From contig JASHRE010000614.1 of assembly GCA_030037515.1 (NCBI GenBank), positions 1 through 5,506 on the forward strand: a stretch of DNA of 5,506 nt, written 5' to 3'. The notes under the pieces were generated by a model, which was given only the letters and a program-made list of their open reading frames with translations, did no database searches and was not told the DNA's origin. Source of the stretch: Candidatus Sulfotelmatobacter sp. Its GTDB lineage: Bacteria; Acidobacteriota; Terriglobia; Terriglobales; Acidobacteriaceae. Of this stretch, positions 1 through 5,506 are shown in pieces; positions within the stretch are counted from its first letter, which is position 1, and each line of letters starts with the position of its first letter. Made by a program: the position numbers and the translations under genes.

Positions 1-668
1 GACGGGATCTGTAACCGGCAGCTCGCATCCACGCTGTTCGCCCCCGTTCCACAACTTTGAACAGCGACATGGCTATTGCTCACGTCATCTATGTCACCGT
101 TCTGGTAAGTGTCAAACTCCACCGCAAGGCTGCTGGGGATGCCGCCGGTTGCGGGTGTGCAAGAGCCATCGGGAGCGTCGCCGAATCCAATTCCGCAGCC
201 ATTGGGGCCAAGTGCGGAGGTCCCGGAATTTTGGATCACGAAAGCAATGCCGTCCGCCGGTCCGCTGCTACCCGGAACCGATCCACTCAATTGAAAAGTA
301 AAGGTCGTCGTAAAAGAGGATTCAACCGGTTGCACTGTGTTGAACCATGCAGAGCCGGTTGTGAATGTCGCGTTCGGAGTTAACCGAAGAACGTTGCTAA
401 CGCCGCTTGGCGCGGGCTCGGCCGCCGGGTTGGGTGTTCCCGTGGGCTCACTAAGCGGCGAAGCGGGAGCATAGAATCCTGGGTATCCTGAGTTCGCCGG
501 CGTACCATTCAGAGTCAGACAGGCTTGGTTCAAAGAAAAATCCGGAGAGTAGTCCGGAACGGTAGCATTACATGGAGTTGAACTCTGTGCGGAAGCGCTC
601 GAGCCTCCCGCCAACCCCAACCCCAAAAGCGCAAATGTCAGAAGAAAACTCTTTCTATCCACCTTCAT
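1..668 (-). CDS. Secreted L-type (legume/concanavalin A-like) lectin-domain protein, 3' end cut by window
   Basis: Reading the minus strand from ATG at 668 gives 222 codons with no stop before the window edge. Residues 1-27 form a signal peptide (basic MKVDRK, hydrophobic core, ASA before Q28), so the protein is exported. Residues about 90-222 are a legume-lectin-type beta-sandwich: strand TTFTFQL (121-127), PADGIAFVIQN (137-147), then the metal loop with E184, D186, Y188, N190, D195 and H200. These residues and their spacing match the Mn/Ca ligands of concanavalin A (E8, D10, Y12, N14, D19, H24). D139 matches its sugar-binding D208. The order ADGIAF then VEFDTY is the normal, non-permuted lectin order. 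Likely role: calcium-dependent carbohydrate binding outside the cell; ligand unknown. Six cysteines (C33, C50, C158, C170, C206, C217) suggest disulfides. AAGGAG lies 5 nt before ATG and fixes the start. The missing C-terminus may carry an anchor or sorting domain. The fold call is strong; the function is inferred. Confidence 0.87.
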   Translation of the reverse strand, partial: MKVDRKSFLLTFALLGLGLAGGSSASAQSSTPCNATVPDYSPDFSLNQACLTLNGTPANSGYPGFYAPASPLSEPTGTPNPAAEPAPSGVSNVLRLTPNATFTTGSAWFNTVQPVESSFTTTFTFQLSGSVPGSSGPADGIAFVIQNSGTSALGPNGCGIGFGDAPDGSCTPATGGIPSSLAVEFDTYQNGDIDDVSNSHVAVQSCGTGANSVDASCRLQIP

Positions 669-843
669 GAATTCTCCTTTTTTGAACAAATTTCTCAGCA
701 ATCTGCCACTGAAAACTGGGCACGGCAGACTCATGCCAACCACACGGAATCTGTTTGTTCTGGTTGAACCTGGAAACAGTGGTAGCGAATGGCGAATCCC
801 CTGTCCCCAACCCGTACTGGCTGAAAGTGAAGAAGAACCCGCC
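655..843 (-). pseudogene. Out-of-frame remnant of the second beta-sandwich repeat of the upstream gene
   Basis: In the frame shifted by one base from the 731-1228 gene, the minus strand reads on to a TAG at 655-657, past the lectin ATG. It contains GDSPFATTVS and CGWHESAVPSF, which resemble the expected middle of the repeat, usually a W-D-G-A-V-Q-type motif after the NGDF strand. The third frame contributes ASTGWGQG just before. Together the three frames could reconstruct one repeat, suggesting at least two indels, the first possibly in the GGGCGGG tract near 841-847. The end overlaps the lectin ribosome binding site and start, so the original C-terminus is also lost. The resemblance is from memory of the family, so this is a tentative call. 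Confidence 0.35.
674..679 (-). promoter_or_regulatory. Ribosome binding site of the lectin gene (AAGGAG)
   Basis: On the minus strand AAGGAG is followed by AATTC and then ATG at 668. The motif and its 5-nt spacing are close to a consensus Shine-Dalgarno site, and it is the strongest one in the window. It supports translation of the lectin independently of the broken gene just upstream. Confidence 0.75.
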
Positions 844-1228
844 CAGTGCCGGCAGAGAAATTTCCATTCGTCAATAGGTTGCCGCCGGGATTTGTCAGGT
901 CGGCCATGGACACATTCGTGAACGAGCCGTCTGCCAAATCGTCAGGAAAGGCGAACACCAGAGTCACACTGGGTCCGGTCGCGGTGAAATTCACGGTGTA
1001 TTGCTGATAGGTCGCATTGCCACCACCAAGCATCGGCTGCGGAGAACTAATGGGGAGCGAGCGACACACCCCGCCCACGTTTCCCCGTAGATCCGAAAGT
1101 GCCCCATGACCTGAGGCTGGCTCAGCCGGACAATCCTGCGAAAATGCAGACGCGGGCGCGAACAGAGCAGTCAACACAATCATCAAGACCGGCATCAGGA
1201 CAGCCGCCGGCGGAACGGGTCTTTCCAT
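731..1228 (-). CDS. Small secreted beta-sandwich protein, PEP-CTERM-family-like repeat, probably truncated by frameshift
   Basis: The frame gives 165 residues from ATG at 1228. Residues 1-28 are a signal peptide (hydrophobic VLMPVLMIVLTALFA, cleavage after ASA), which is why I prefer this start over in-frame ATGs at 1255 and 1381; no start has a strong Shine-Dalgarno site. Residues 72-110 (TYQQYTVNFTATG, VTLVFAF, then TNVSMADL) resemble the end of a beta-sandwich repeat common in extracellular PEP-CTERM proteins. Residues 113-124 (NPGGNLLTNGNF) look like the start of a second repeat. After about residue 128 the sequence loses this character (arginine, glutamine and histidine-rich) and stops at 731. 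Expected pieces of the second repeat appear instead in the other two frames. No C-terminal PEP-CTERM anchor is seen. The stop lies 62 nt before the lectin ATG on the same strand, so the two may be cotranscribed. Molecular function unknown; probably extracellular if still made. Confidence 0.5.
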   Translation of the reverse strand: MERPVPPAAVLMPVLMIVLTALFAPASAFSQDCPAEPASGHGALSDLRGNVGGVCRSLPISSPQPMLGGGNATYQQYTVNFTATGPSVTLVFAFPDDLADGSFTNVSMADLTNPGGNLLTNGNFSAGTGRVLLHFQPVRVGDRGFAIRYHCFQVQPEQTDSVWLA

Positions 1229-1393
1229 GGGAGACGCTCTCTCGTTTTGTCTAGTCACCATCAGAAGAATTCTTTTTGTTACCGGCTGATTCCGATTAGC
1301 AATCCAACCCGATTTGCAACCGATCAAGAAGCGCAATCCTGGCCAGACGGACACACTGACCGGTGCGAACGAGTCGGACATCCGCTGACGGGA

Positions 1394-1431
1394 CGCCAGC
1401 GGCGATCGCTCCTTCTCGATCGCCGCCGGTG
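1394..1431. repeat. Strong inverted repeat (10-bp perfect stem, 8-nt loop)
   Basis: GCGGCGATCG at 1399-1408 and CGATCGCCGC at 1417-1426 are exact reverse complements around an 8-nt loop. After one A/C mismatch the stem continues for four more pairs, one of them G-T. The plus-strand loop is CTCCTTCT; on the minus strand it reads AGAAGGAG, a Shine-Dalgarno-like sequence. There is no T-run on either side, so a rho-independent terminator is unlikely. It could be an operator, a leader hairpin or a dispersed palindrome. Confidence 0.7.
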
Positions 1432-1644
1432 CCTTCGCGGGTATGGGGGAAGATTGCTGGATCCATGGCGCCCACGAAAACGGAAACCAGAATCCGATGA
1501 AAAGGACGGCAGACGGAGCACGGCACCGCGGTCAAGAACTCTCCTGTGTCGGGACGAATGGAATTGAGCGGGAACTTGAAACTGTCCCCAGACAGCTCTC
1601 ATCGAGGGCGTGTGCGTTCGGGATTGATCAACCCCAAATCAAGG

Positions 1645-1670
1645 CCGCCCCCCTGGCTGTTTCGGGGCGG
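1645..1670. repeat. GC-rich inverted repeat CCGCCCC / GGGGCGG
   Basis: CCGCCCC at 1645-1651 pairs with GGGGCGG at 1664-1670 around a 12-nt loop. The sequences TGATC (1625-1629) and GATCA (1671-1675) flank it and could add a weak outer stem. No U-tract follows on either strand. The role is unknown; it sits about 150 bases before the promoter of the winged-helix gene. Confidence 0.5.
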
Positions 1671-1816
1671 GATCATGACCCTGGAACGGGAAAGAATCAA
1701 CAAACTGGAGATAAATTTGATCTAAATTGGAGTTCACCGCGCAACATATTCAATGCACATGGCTTAACCTGGGCCTCCAAACCGCGGAGTATGTCGCCAG
1801 AGAGGCTATTTGAGCG

Positions 1817-1825
1817 TGGTATACT
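1817..1825 (+). promoter_or_regulatory. Extended -10 promoter of the winged-helix regulator
   Basis: TGG-TATACT is a TGnTATAAT-type extended -10 element matching the hexamer at five of six bases. No good -35 box lies 16-18 bases upstream, as is common with extended -10 promoters. Transcription would start near 1832, leaving a leader of about 16 nt before ATG at 1848. This placement argues against the upstream in-frame ATG at 1791. Confidence 0.5.
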
Positions 1826-1847
1826 TCGGCCAGCCTCTGACCGAGCA

Positions 1848-4217
1848 ATGGCCACCCCCGCCCCCTCCAAGATTACCCGCTTCGGTCCCTATGAACTCGA
1901 TCTCGAAAAAGGAGTTCTGCGCAAGTACGGCATTCCGATAAAAATCCAAGGGAAGCCCCTCGCGGTGCTCTCCGTACTGATTGAAAATGCTGGCGAGACT
2001 GTGTCGCGCGACGATCTGCGCCATGAGCTATGGCCCGAAAACACATTCGTCGACTTCGATAAAAACCTAAGCACAGCCGTCAACAAACTGCGGGACGCGC
2101 TGTGCGACCGCGTCGGGGAGGGGCAGTACATCGAGACTGTGCCGCGCAAGGGTTACCGGTTCGTGGCGGCGATCGAAGTGATCGCGGCGCCGGAGGCGGC
2201 CGCAAAGCAACCCCAGGTTGTCGTACCCTCTGCACCCCATAAGCAGCGGAACCTCGGGTGGAATCCGTTTGTGCTTGCAGCGGCTGTCGTGGTTGTGACC
2301 GCGGTTGCGTTCTACTACCTCCACAGACCTGGCAACGCCTTGAGCGAGAAGGACAGTGTCGTTGTTGCCGATTTCGATAACAGTACGGGAGATCCGCTTT
2401 TCGATGACACACTGAAAACCGCGCTCGCCTTATCGCTCCGTCAATCTCCGTTTTTAAATGTCCTGCCTGACACCCAGGTGGCATCGACATTAAAGCTGAT
2501 GGGACGAGCGCAGGGCGGGAAGCTAACACCAGATATTGCACGCGACGTTTGTCTGCGCACTGGAAGCAAGGCATATCTGGGGGAAGCAATCGGCAGCTTG
2601 GGCAGCGAATACGTCCTGGAACTGAAGGCCGTGAACTGCAAGAGTGGAGCGACGCTGGCCGAGGAACAGACCACGGCGGCATCTAAGGACAAGGTTGTGG
2701 AAGCCTTGGGCAAAGTCGCCATCAAGCTGCGCAGCCATCTTGGCGAATCGCTGGCCACCGTGCAGAGGTTTGACGTTCCCCTCGAACAGGCAACCACTTC
2801 GTCACTCGAGGCGTTGAAAGCTTACAGCATCGCGCAAAAGACAGCGCGCGAGAACGGCGCCGCTCGTTCACTGCCCTTCGGGCAACGCGCCATCGAACTT
2901 GATCCAAACTTTGCGATGGCTTACGAGGCTGTTGGCGTCCACTATTTCAACCTGGCAGAGCCGGCGCGAGCCGCCGAATACCTAACCGAAGCGTTCCAGT
3001 TGCGGGACCACGCCAGCGAACGAGAACGCCTGAGAATCACGGCCGCTTATTATTCATCTGTCACAGGCGAACTCGACAAAGCGGGTCGAATCTATCAAGA
3101 ACAGATCAGCGACTATCCTCGCGACATCGCCGCATATAACAACCTGGGGATCGCGCTGGCCCAGGAGGGTCTCTACGAGCAGGCTGCCGCGATCACCAAG
3201 CAGGGAATACAAATCGAGCCCAGCCAGGTCACCTTGGATGAAAACTTGACGGGTTACCTGATTGCCTTGGACCGTTTCGACGAAGCGCGTCAGATTATCC
3301 ATGAGCAACAACCGCACAAGCTGGACAACTACATATTCCCGGCCGCACTCTACGCTCTCGGTTTCTTGTCATCCAATTCGCAGCAAGAGGCAAAGCAGCA
3401 GGAGTGGTTCGCCACGACGCCGGAATATGAAACCTTCGGGCTGGAGCTGGAGTCCGACACGCAGGCCTTCTCCGGACATCTGCGTAAGGCGCGGGAATTG
3501 ACCGATCAAGCTGAGAATTCCGCCTTCCACTCCGACAGAAAGGAAACCGGCGCCATATGGGAAGCTCGGGCAGCTGAGCGCGACGCCGCTTTCGGCAACG
3601 CTGCGGAAGCACGCCGGCTGGCTATCGAGGCTTTGAGAATTTCTCCCGCGAGTCAGGGCGTTCAAGTCGAAGCGGCTCTGGCCCTGGCCACCGCGGGCGC
3701 TGGAGCAAAAGCGGAGGCGTTGATCCAGGACTTGATGCAACACTTTTCACTCGATACGCAAACGCAATCTCTGTGGATTCCGTCAGTCCGCGCCCAAATA
3801 GAGCTGGATCACAAAAATCTGGCGTCCGCCTTGAAAGCTCTTGAACCGGCGGTTGCGCCGCTGGAATTCGGGGCGGTTGCCTTTGGCGCCAATGCGGCAG
3901 GATCATGCCTTTATCCCGCCTATGTCCGAGGTCATGCTTACCTGCTTGCGGGACGGGGTAGCGAAGCCGCGGCCGAGTTCGAGAAGATTCTCGACCACAG
4001 GGGCATCGTGTGGAATTGCTGGACGGGCGCCTTGGCACATCTGGGCTCAGCGCGTGCCAACGCGCTGCAAGCGAGAACTTCGCGGGGTGCCGATGCCGAC
4101 GCCGCCCGCGTCCGCGCCCTGGCCGCCTATAGGGACTTCTTTAACCTTTGGCAAGACGCCGACCCCGACATCCCCATCCTGAAACAAGCCAAAGCCGAAT
4201 ACGCAAGCCTGCAATAA
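1848..4217 (+). CDS. Membrane-anchored winged-helix transcriptional regulator with TolB/FlgO-like domain and TPR repeats (CadC/ToxR layout)
   Basis: The protein has 789 residues. Residues 11-107 are an OmpR/CadC-type winged helix (Trans_reg_C): FGPYELD start, KPLAVLSVLIENAGETVSR, LWPENTFVDFDKNLSTAVNK recognition region and wing ETVPRKGYRFVA. A single membrane helix spans about 140-158, preceded by HKQR, so the DNA-binding end lies in the cytoplasm and the rest outside. Residues 167-310 (DSVVVADFDNSTGDPLFDDTLK onward in content) form a TolB-N/FlgO-like domain. From about 315 to the end run TPR-like helical repeats, clearest at 340-480, closing with DADPDIPILKQAKAEY. In Acidobacteriota the same extracytoplasmic half is often fused to a PknB-type Ser/Thr kinase; here a winged helix takes the kinase place. 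C235 and C264 could form a disulfide. The likely role is a one-component sensor that binds DNA from the membrane; signal and target genes are unknown. The start at 1848 fits the domain boundary and the promoter, although only a weak GAG precedes it. The open frame runs upstream to 1443, but that part does not look coding. Confidence 0.96.
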   Translation: MATPAPSKITRFGPYELDLEKGVLRKYGIPIKIQGKPLAVLSVLIENAGETVSRDDLRHELWPENTFVDFDKNLSTAVNKLRDALCDRVGEGQYIETVPRKGYRFVAAIEVIAAPEAAAKQPQVVVPSAPHKQRNLGWNPFVLAAAVVVVTAVAFYYLHRPGNALSEKDSVVVADFDNSTGDPLFDDTLKTALALSLRQSPFLNVLPDTQVASTLKLMGRAQGGKLTPDIARDVCLRTGSKAYLGEAIGSLGSEYVLELKAVNCKSGATLAEEQTTAASKDKVVEALGKVAIKLRSHLGESLATVQRFDVPLEQATTSSLEALKAYSIAQKTARENGAARSLPFGQRAIELDPNFAMAYEAVGVHYFNLAEPARAAEYLTEAFQLRDHASERERLRITAAYYSSVTGELDKAGRIYQEQISDYPRDIAAYNNLGIALAQEGLYEQAAAITKQGIQIEPSQVTLDENLTGYLIALDRFDEARQIIHEQQPHKLDNYIFPAALYALGFLSSNSQQEAKQQEWFATTPEYETFGLELESDTQAFSGHLRKARELTDQAENSAFHSDRKETGAIWEARAAERDAAFGNAAEARRLAIEALRISPASQGVQVEAALALATAGAGAKAEALIQDLMQHFSLDTQTQSLWIPSVRAQIELDHKNLASALKALEPAVAPLEFGAVAFGANAAGSCLYPAYVRGHAYLLAGRGSEAAAEFEKILDHRGIVWNCWTGALAHLGSARANALQARTSRGADADAARVRALAAYRDFFNLWQDADPDIPILKQAKAEYASLQ

Positions 4218-4250
4218 CCTGACTCTCCCGTGTCCGCAAATATCCGCCGC

Positions 4251-4265
4251 TCGGTTTGAAACCGA
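4251..4265. repeat. 15-bp palindrome in the convergent gap
   Basis: TCGGTTT-G-AAACCGA is a perfect 7-bp inverted repeat around one base, in the 91-bp gap between the convergent stops at 4217 and 4309. No T-run follows it on either strand, so it is not a typical intrinsic terminator. It may still act as a bidirectional end hairpin, or be a binding site. I see no other structure in this gap. Confidence 0.5.
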
Positions 4266-4308
4266 TGACGGGCAAACCGCATCTTGGAGGACTGATGTCG
4301 GAAAGGCC

Positions 4309-4650
4309 TCACTGGTTGAAGGAGGCAAGCGCCGCTTCTTGATCATCGAACACTTCAAACAGTTTCAATAGTCCGATCATCTTCAGAGTTTTCGCGGCAA
4401 AAGGCGAGGGATTTAGCAGCTTCAATGACCCTCCATGGTGCTTCAAATTGGTTAGGCATTGAACCAGCAGACCGATCCCGCTCGAATCCAACATGGCTAT
4501 ATCCGCAAGGTCGACGACGTAGTAATTCGCCCCGGTGCCCGACAGATCGTCGAAGGTAGCCCGCAGACGGTCAACGGCGTCCCCGAGCGTTAGTCTTCCG
4601 GTTAACTTCAGCAGCTTTACTTGTCCCCGATTGCGGATTTCGATGTCCAA
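4309..4650 (-). CDS. STAS-domain anti-sigma factor antagonist (SpoIIAA/RsbV family)
   Basis: The protein has 113 residues and is entirely one STAS domain, the usual length of the family. Visible marks are IRNRGQVKLLKLTGRLTLG at the start, YYVVDLADIAMLDSSGIG (43-60), and LKLLNPSPFAAKTLKMIGLLKLFEVFDD towards the end. S56 in D55-S56-S57-G58 aligns with the phosphorylated serine of SpoIIAA. When unphosphorylated, such proteins bind an RsbW/SpoIIAB-type kinase and release its sigma factor; some act on other partners. The start is TTG at 4650, supported by AAGGTG 7 nt upstream and by the domain boundary; no ATG or GTG fits better. It is divergent from the GAF gene at 4817, a typical pairing of antagonist with an RsbU-like phosphatase. 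No cognate kinase is visible. It is convergent with the winged-helix gene. The family call is firm; the exact target is unknown. Confidence 0.95.
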   Translation of the reverse strand: MDIEIRNRGQVKLLKLTGRLTLGDAVDRLRATFDDLSGTGANYYVVDLADIAMLDSSGIGLLVQCLTNLKHHGGSLKLLNPSPFAAKTLKMIGLLKLFEVFDDQEAALASFNQ

Positions 4651-4657
4651 CGCTGTT

Positions 4658-4663
4658 CACCTT
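4658..4663 (-). promoter_or_regulatory. Ribosome binding site that fixes the TTG start of the STAS gene
   Basis: On the minus strand AAGGTG is followed by seven bases (AACAGCG) and then TTG at 4650. A second purine run, GGAGGG, lies directly upstream at 4664-4669. The spacing supports use of the rare TTG codon as start. Confidence 0.65.
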
Positions 4664-4733
4664 CCCTCCGGATTTGCCACTGCCACAAGCGGGCAATTGA
4701 CTCTCACCCCCGCCTTTGTTAGAGTGCCCGCTC

Positions 4734-4762
4734 AAATTAGAAGAAGCTTCGAGTTTTTGCAA
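4734..4762 (-). promoter_or_regulatory. Possible sigma70-type promoter of the STAS gene
   Basis: On the minus strand TTGCAA (4757-4762) and TAATTT (4734-4739) are separated by exactly 17 bases. They match the -35 consensus at four of six and the -10 at three of six positions. Transcription would begin near 4727, giving a leader of roughly 75 nt. The evidence is base matching only. No matching promoter was found for the divergent plus-strand gene in this 166-bp gap. Confidence 0.3.
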
Positions 4763-4816
4763 GTTTGCCGCTGTTCCTCCTCCTGGGTCTCGGTGGAGCT
4801 TTTTCGTCAACGAAAC

Positions 4817-5506
4817 ATGAGATCTCCGGGTTCGAATTTAGACCTCGACATCACCGGTTTCGCCTCGAGATTGCTGGAGGTGAATGAAACTGCGCCTCGG
4901 GCTCGCGTCATCGCGCAAATGGCGGGCGAGCTTTTTCTGGGGACGACGGTAATCGTTTACGTTTTGTCGGAGGATGAAAATGGTCCCTTCTGGTCAGCCC
5001 GTGCCGCCCTGGGAGATGCCGCCGAGCCGGACCGCAGAATTGAAGCCGATTCGGGGACTTTGGGGTCACTTTTTGAAGGTCGCGCTCCGCTGATGTTCGA
5101 AGGGAGGACCCTGGTCCGCGAAGCATATTCTCACCTCAATATCCGCCGCACCGTCAGGTGCATCAGCTGCGTGCCCCTGACAGCCAATGGCGCGCTCGTC
5201 GCCGCGATAGAAATTATCAGCTGTGAAAGCATTCCCGAGCGCAGGCTTGTGGACGATCTGGGAACCTTATCCGAAATCGCCGGCCAGGCTTTGCTCTCCT
5301 CCCAGGCCTACGAATCCGAGCGCAACAATTCGCTCAGTTCCATCACGCGTGTCACGCAGTTTTACGACATTGAGAAGGTCTTCAGCTCGACGCTCGAGAT
5401 GGATCAACTGCTTCCGATCATCGGAAACAAAACGCGCGAAATGCTGGAGTGCGCGGGTGTCAACATTTGGCTGGTACAAGGTGATGGCAGTCTCGTGCTC
5501 ATGCAT
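4817..5506 (+). CDS. GAF-domain signalling protein, N-terminal part; probably a SpoIIE/RsbU-type phosphatase
   Basis: From ATG at 4817 the frame is open for 230 codons to the window end, with no stop. Residues about 20-160 fit a GAF sensor domain: an amphipathic start (RARVIAQMAGELF), beta-strand TVIVYVLSED, a middle SHLNIRRTVRCISCVPL, LVAAIEII, and a closing helix LSEIAGQALLSSQAYESE. A helical linker follows (163-190), then STLEMDQLLPIIGNKTREML and VNIWLVQGDGSLVLMH begin a second GAF domain. No signal peptide or membrane helix is seen, so it should be cytoplasmic. GAF domains bind small molecules or partners and control an output domain, here outside the window. The divergent STAS gene and the resemblance to acidobacterial GAF-GAF-SpoIIE proteins point to a PP2C-type phosphatase that dephosphorylates the STAS protein; a cyclase or histidine kinase output is not excluded. 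The start is the only ATG at the domain edge; the nearest purine run, GGAG, is 18 nt upstream, too far for a standard site, so translation may be weak. An in-frame GTG at 4793 is an alternative. Confidence 0.92.
   Translation, partial: MRSPGSNLDLDITGFASRLLEVNETAPRARVIAQMAGELFLGTTVIVYVLSEDENGPFWSARAALGDAAEPDRRIEADSGTLGSLFEGRAPLMFEGRTLVREAYSHLNIRRTVRCISCVPLTANGALVAAIEIISCESIPERRLVDDLGTLSEIAGQALLSSQAYESERNNSLSSITRVTQFYDIEKVFSSTLEMDQLLPIIGNKTREMLECAGVNIWLVQGDGSLVLMH

Larger units (their letters stand above)
1229..1816. other. Long divergent intergenic region without a convincing gene
   Basis: About 590 bases separate the minus-strand secreted-protein gene from the promoter of the plus-strand regulator. 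Frames open on both strands here lack family character and a plausible translation start; one is an open upstream run in frame with the regulator from 1443. The region holds a 10-bp palindrome AAGAATTCTT (1265-1274), a strong hairpin (1394-1431), a small hairpin CTGTC-CCCA-GACAG (1582-1595), a GC-rich hairpin (1645-1670) and an AT-rich dyad near 1713-1727. I find no clear promoter for the minus-strand gene. Confidence 0.6.

Noticed and set aside
57..383. Plus-strand frames opposite the lectin gene
   Set aside because: They are antisense to a well-supported lectin, and show arginine- and alanine-rich content with no domain.
1229..1381. Longer N-terminus for the secreted-protein gene (starts at 1255 or 1381)
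   Set aside because: It would bury the signal peptide 9 to 51 residues inside the protein; starting at 1228 gives a normal signal peptide.
1296..1602. Minus-strand frames in the intergenic region
   Set aside because: They are arginine-rich, overlap each other, have no ribosome binding site, and follow from the local GC bias.
1645..1670. Rho-independent terminator
   Set aside because: The stem is GC-rich but no T-run follows on either strand, and no gene ends nearby.
1443..1847. N-terminal extension of the winged-helix regulator by 135 residues
   Set aside because: The upstream part has no domain or compositional likeness to the rest, lies across intergenic hairpins and the promoter, and family members begin just before the FGPYELD motif.
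2067..4182. Many open frames on both strands inside the regulator gene
   Set aside because: The 789-residue frame has clear domains end to end, so these are shadows of its GC-rich codons.
4571..4810. Minus-strand frame across the STAS start and the divergent gap
   Set aside because: It overlaps the STAS gene in another frame and has no recognisable domain; the gap is better explained as a promoter region.

Overview
The window reads as chromosomal DNA from an Acidobacteriota (Terriglobia-like) bacterium. This is inferred from protein style and not from a marker gene. The clues are a winged-helix/transmembrane/TolB-like/TPR regulator ending in the acidobacterial-style tail 'ADPDIPILKQAKAEYASLQ', a GAF-rich signalling protein beside a STAS protein, and small secreted beta-sandwich proteins. 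DNA is moderately GC-rich and shows no abrupt change in composition. I see no tRNA, rRNA, CRISPR array, insertion sequence or phage gene.

Layout. (1) Positions 1-1228, minus strand: two secreted-protein genes in tandem. The downstream one (1-668, cut by the window edge) is an L-type (legume/concanavalin A-like) lectin with a signal peptide. Its metal- and sugar-binding residues match concanavalin A position for position. The upstream one (731-1228) has a signal peptide and one recognisable beta-sandwich repeat of a PEP-CTERM-type extracellular family. It then seems to break: the rest of the second repeat is found in other reading frames up to the lectin start, so it is probably a decayed or frameshifted gene. 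(2) Positions 1229-1847: about 620 bp without a convincing gene, between divergent genes, holding two hairpins, an AT-rich dyad and an extended -10 promoter. (3) Positions 1848-4217, plus strand: a 789-residue membrane-anchored regulator of CadC/ToxR layout, with an N-terminal winged helix in the cytoplasm, one membrane helix, then a TolB/FlgO-like domain and TPRs outside. (4) Positions 4218-4308: a convergent gap with a 15-bp palindrome. (5) Positions 4309-4650, minus strand: a STAS anti-sigma-factor antagonist starting at TTG. (6) Positions 4651-4816: a divergent promoter region. (7) Positions 4817-5506, plus strand, open at the window end: the N-terminal 230 residues of a GAF-domain signalling protein, probably a SpoIIE/RsbU-type phosphatase.

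How the genes may work together. The STAS protein and the divergent GAF protein look like two parts of a partner-switching circuit: the GAF domains would sense a signal, the C-terminal phosphatase (not visible) would dephosphorylate the STAS serine, and the STAS protein would free a sigma factor or other target. No RsbW-type kinase lies in the window. The winged-helix regulator is divergent to the secreted-protein pair and could control it, itself, or distant genes; the sequence alone does not decide. The least ordinary items are the complete concanavalin A-type metal site in a bacterial secreted lectin, the multi-frame decay of its neighbour, and the hairpin that presents AGAAGGAG in its loop.
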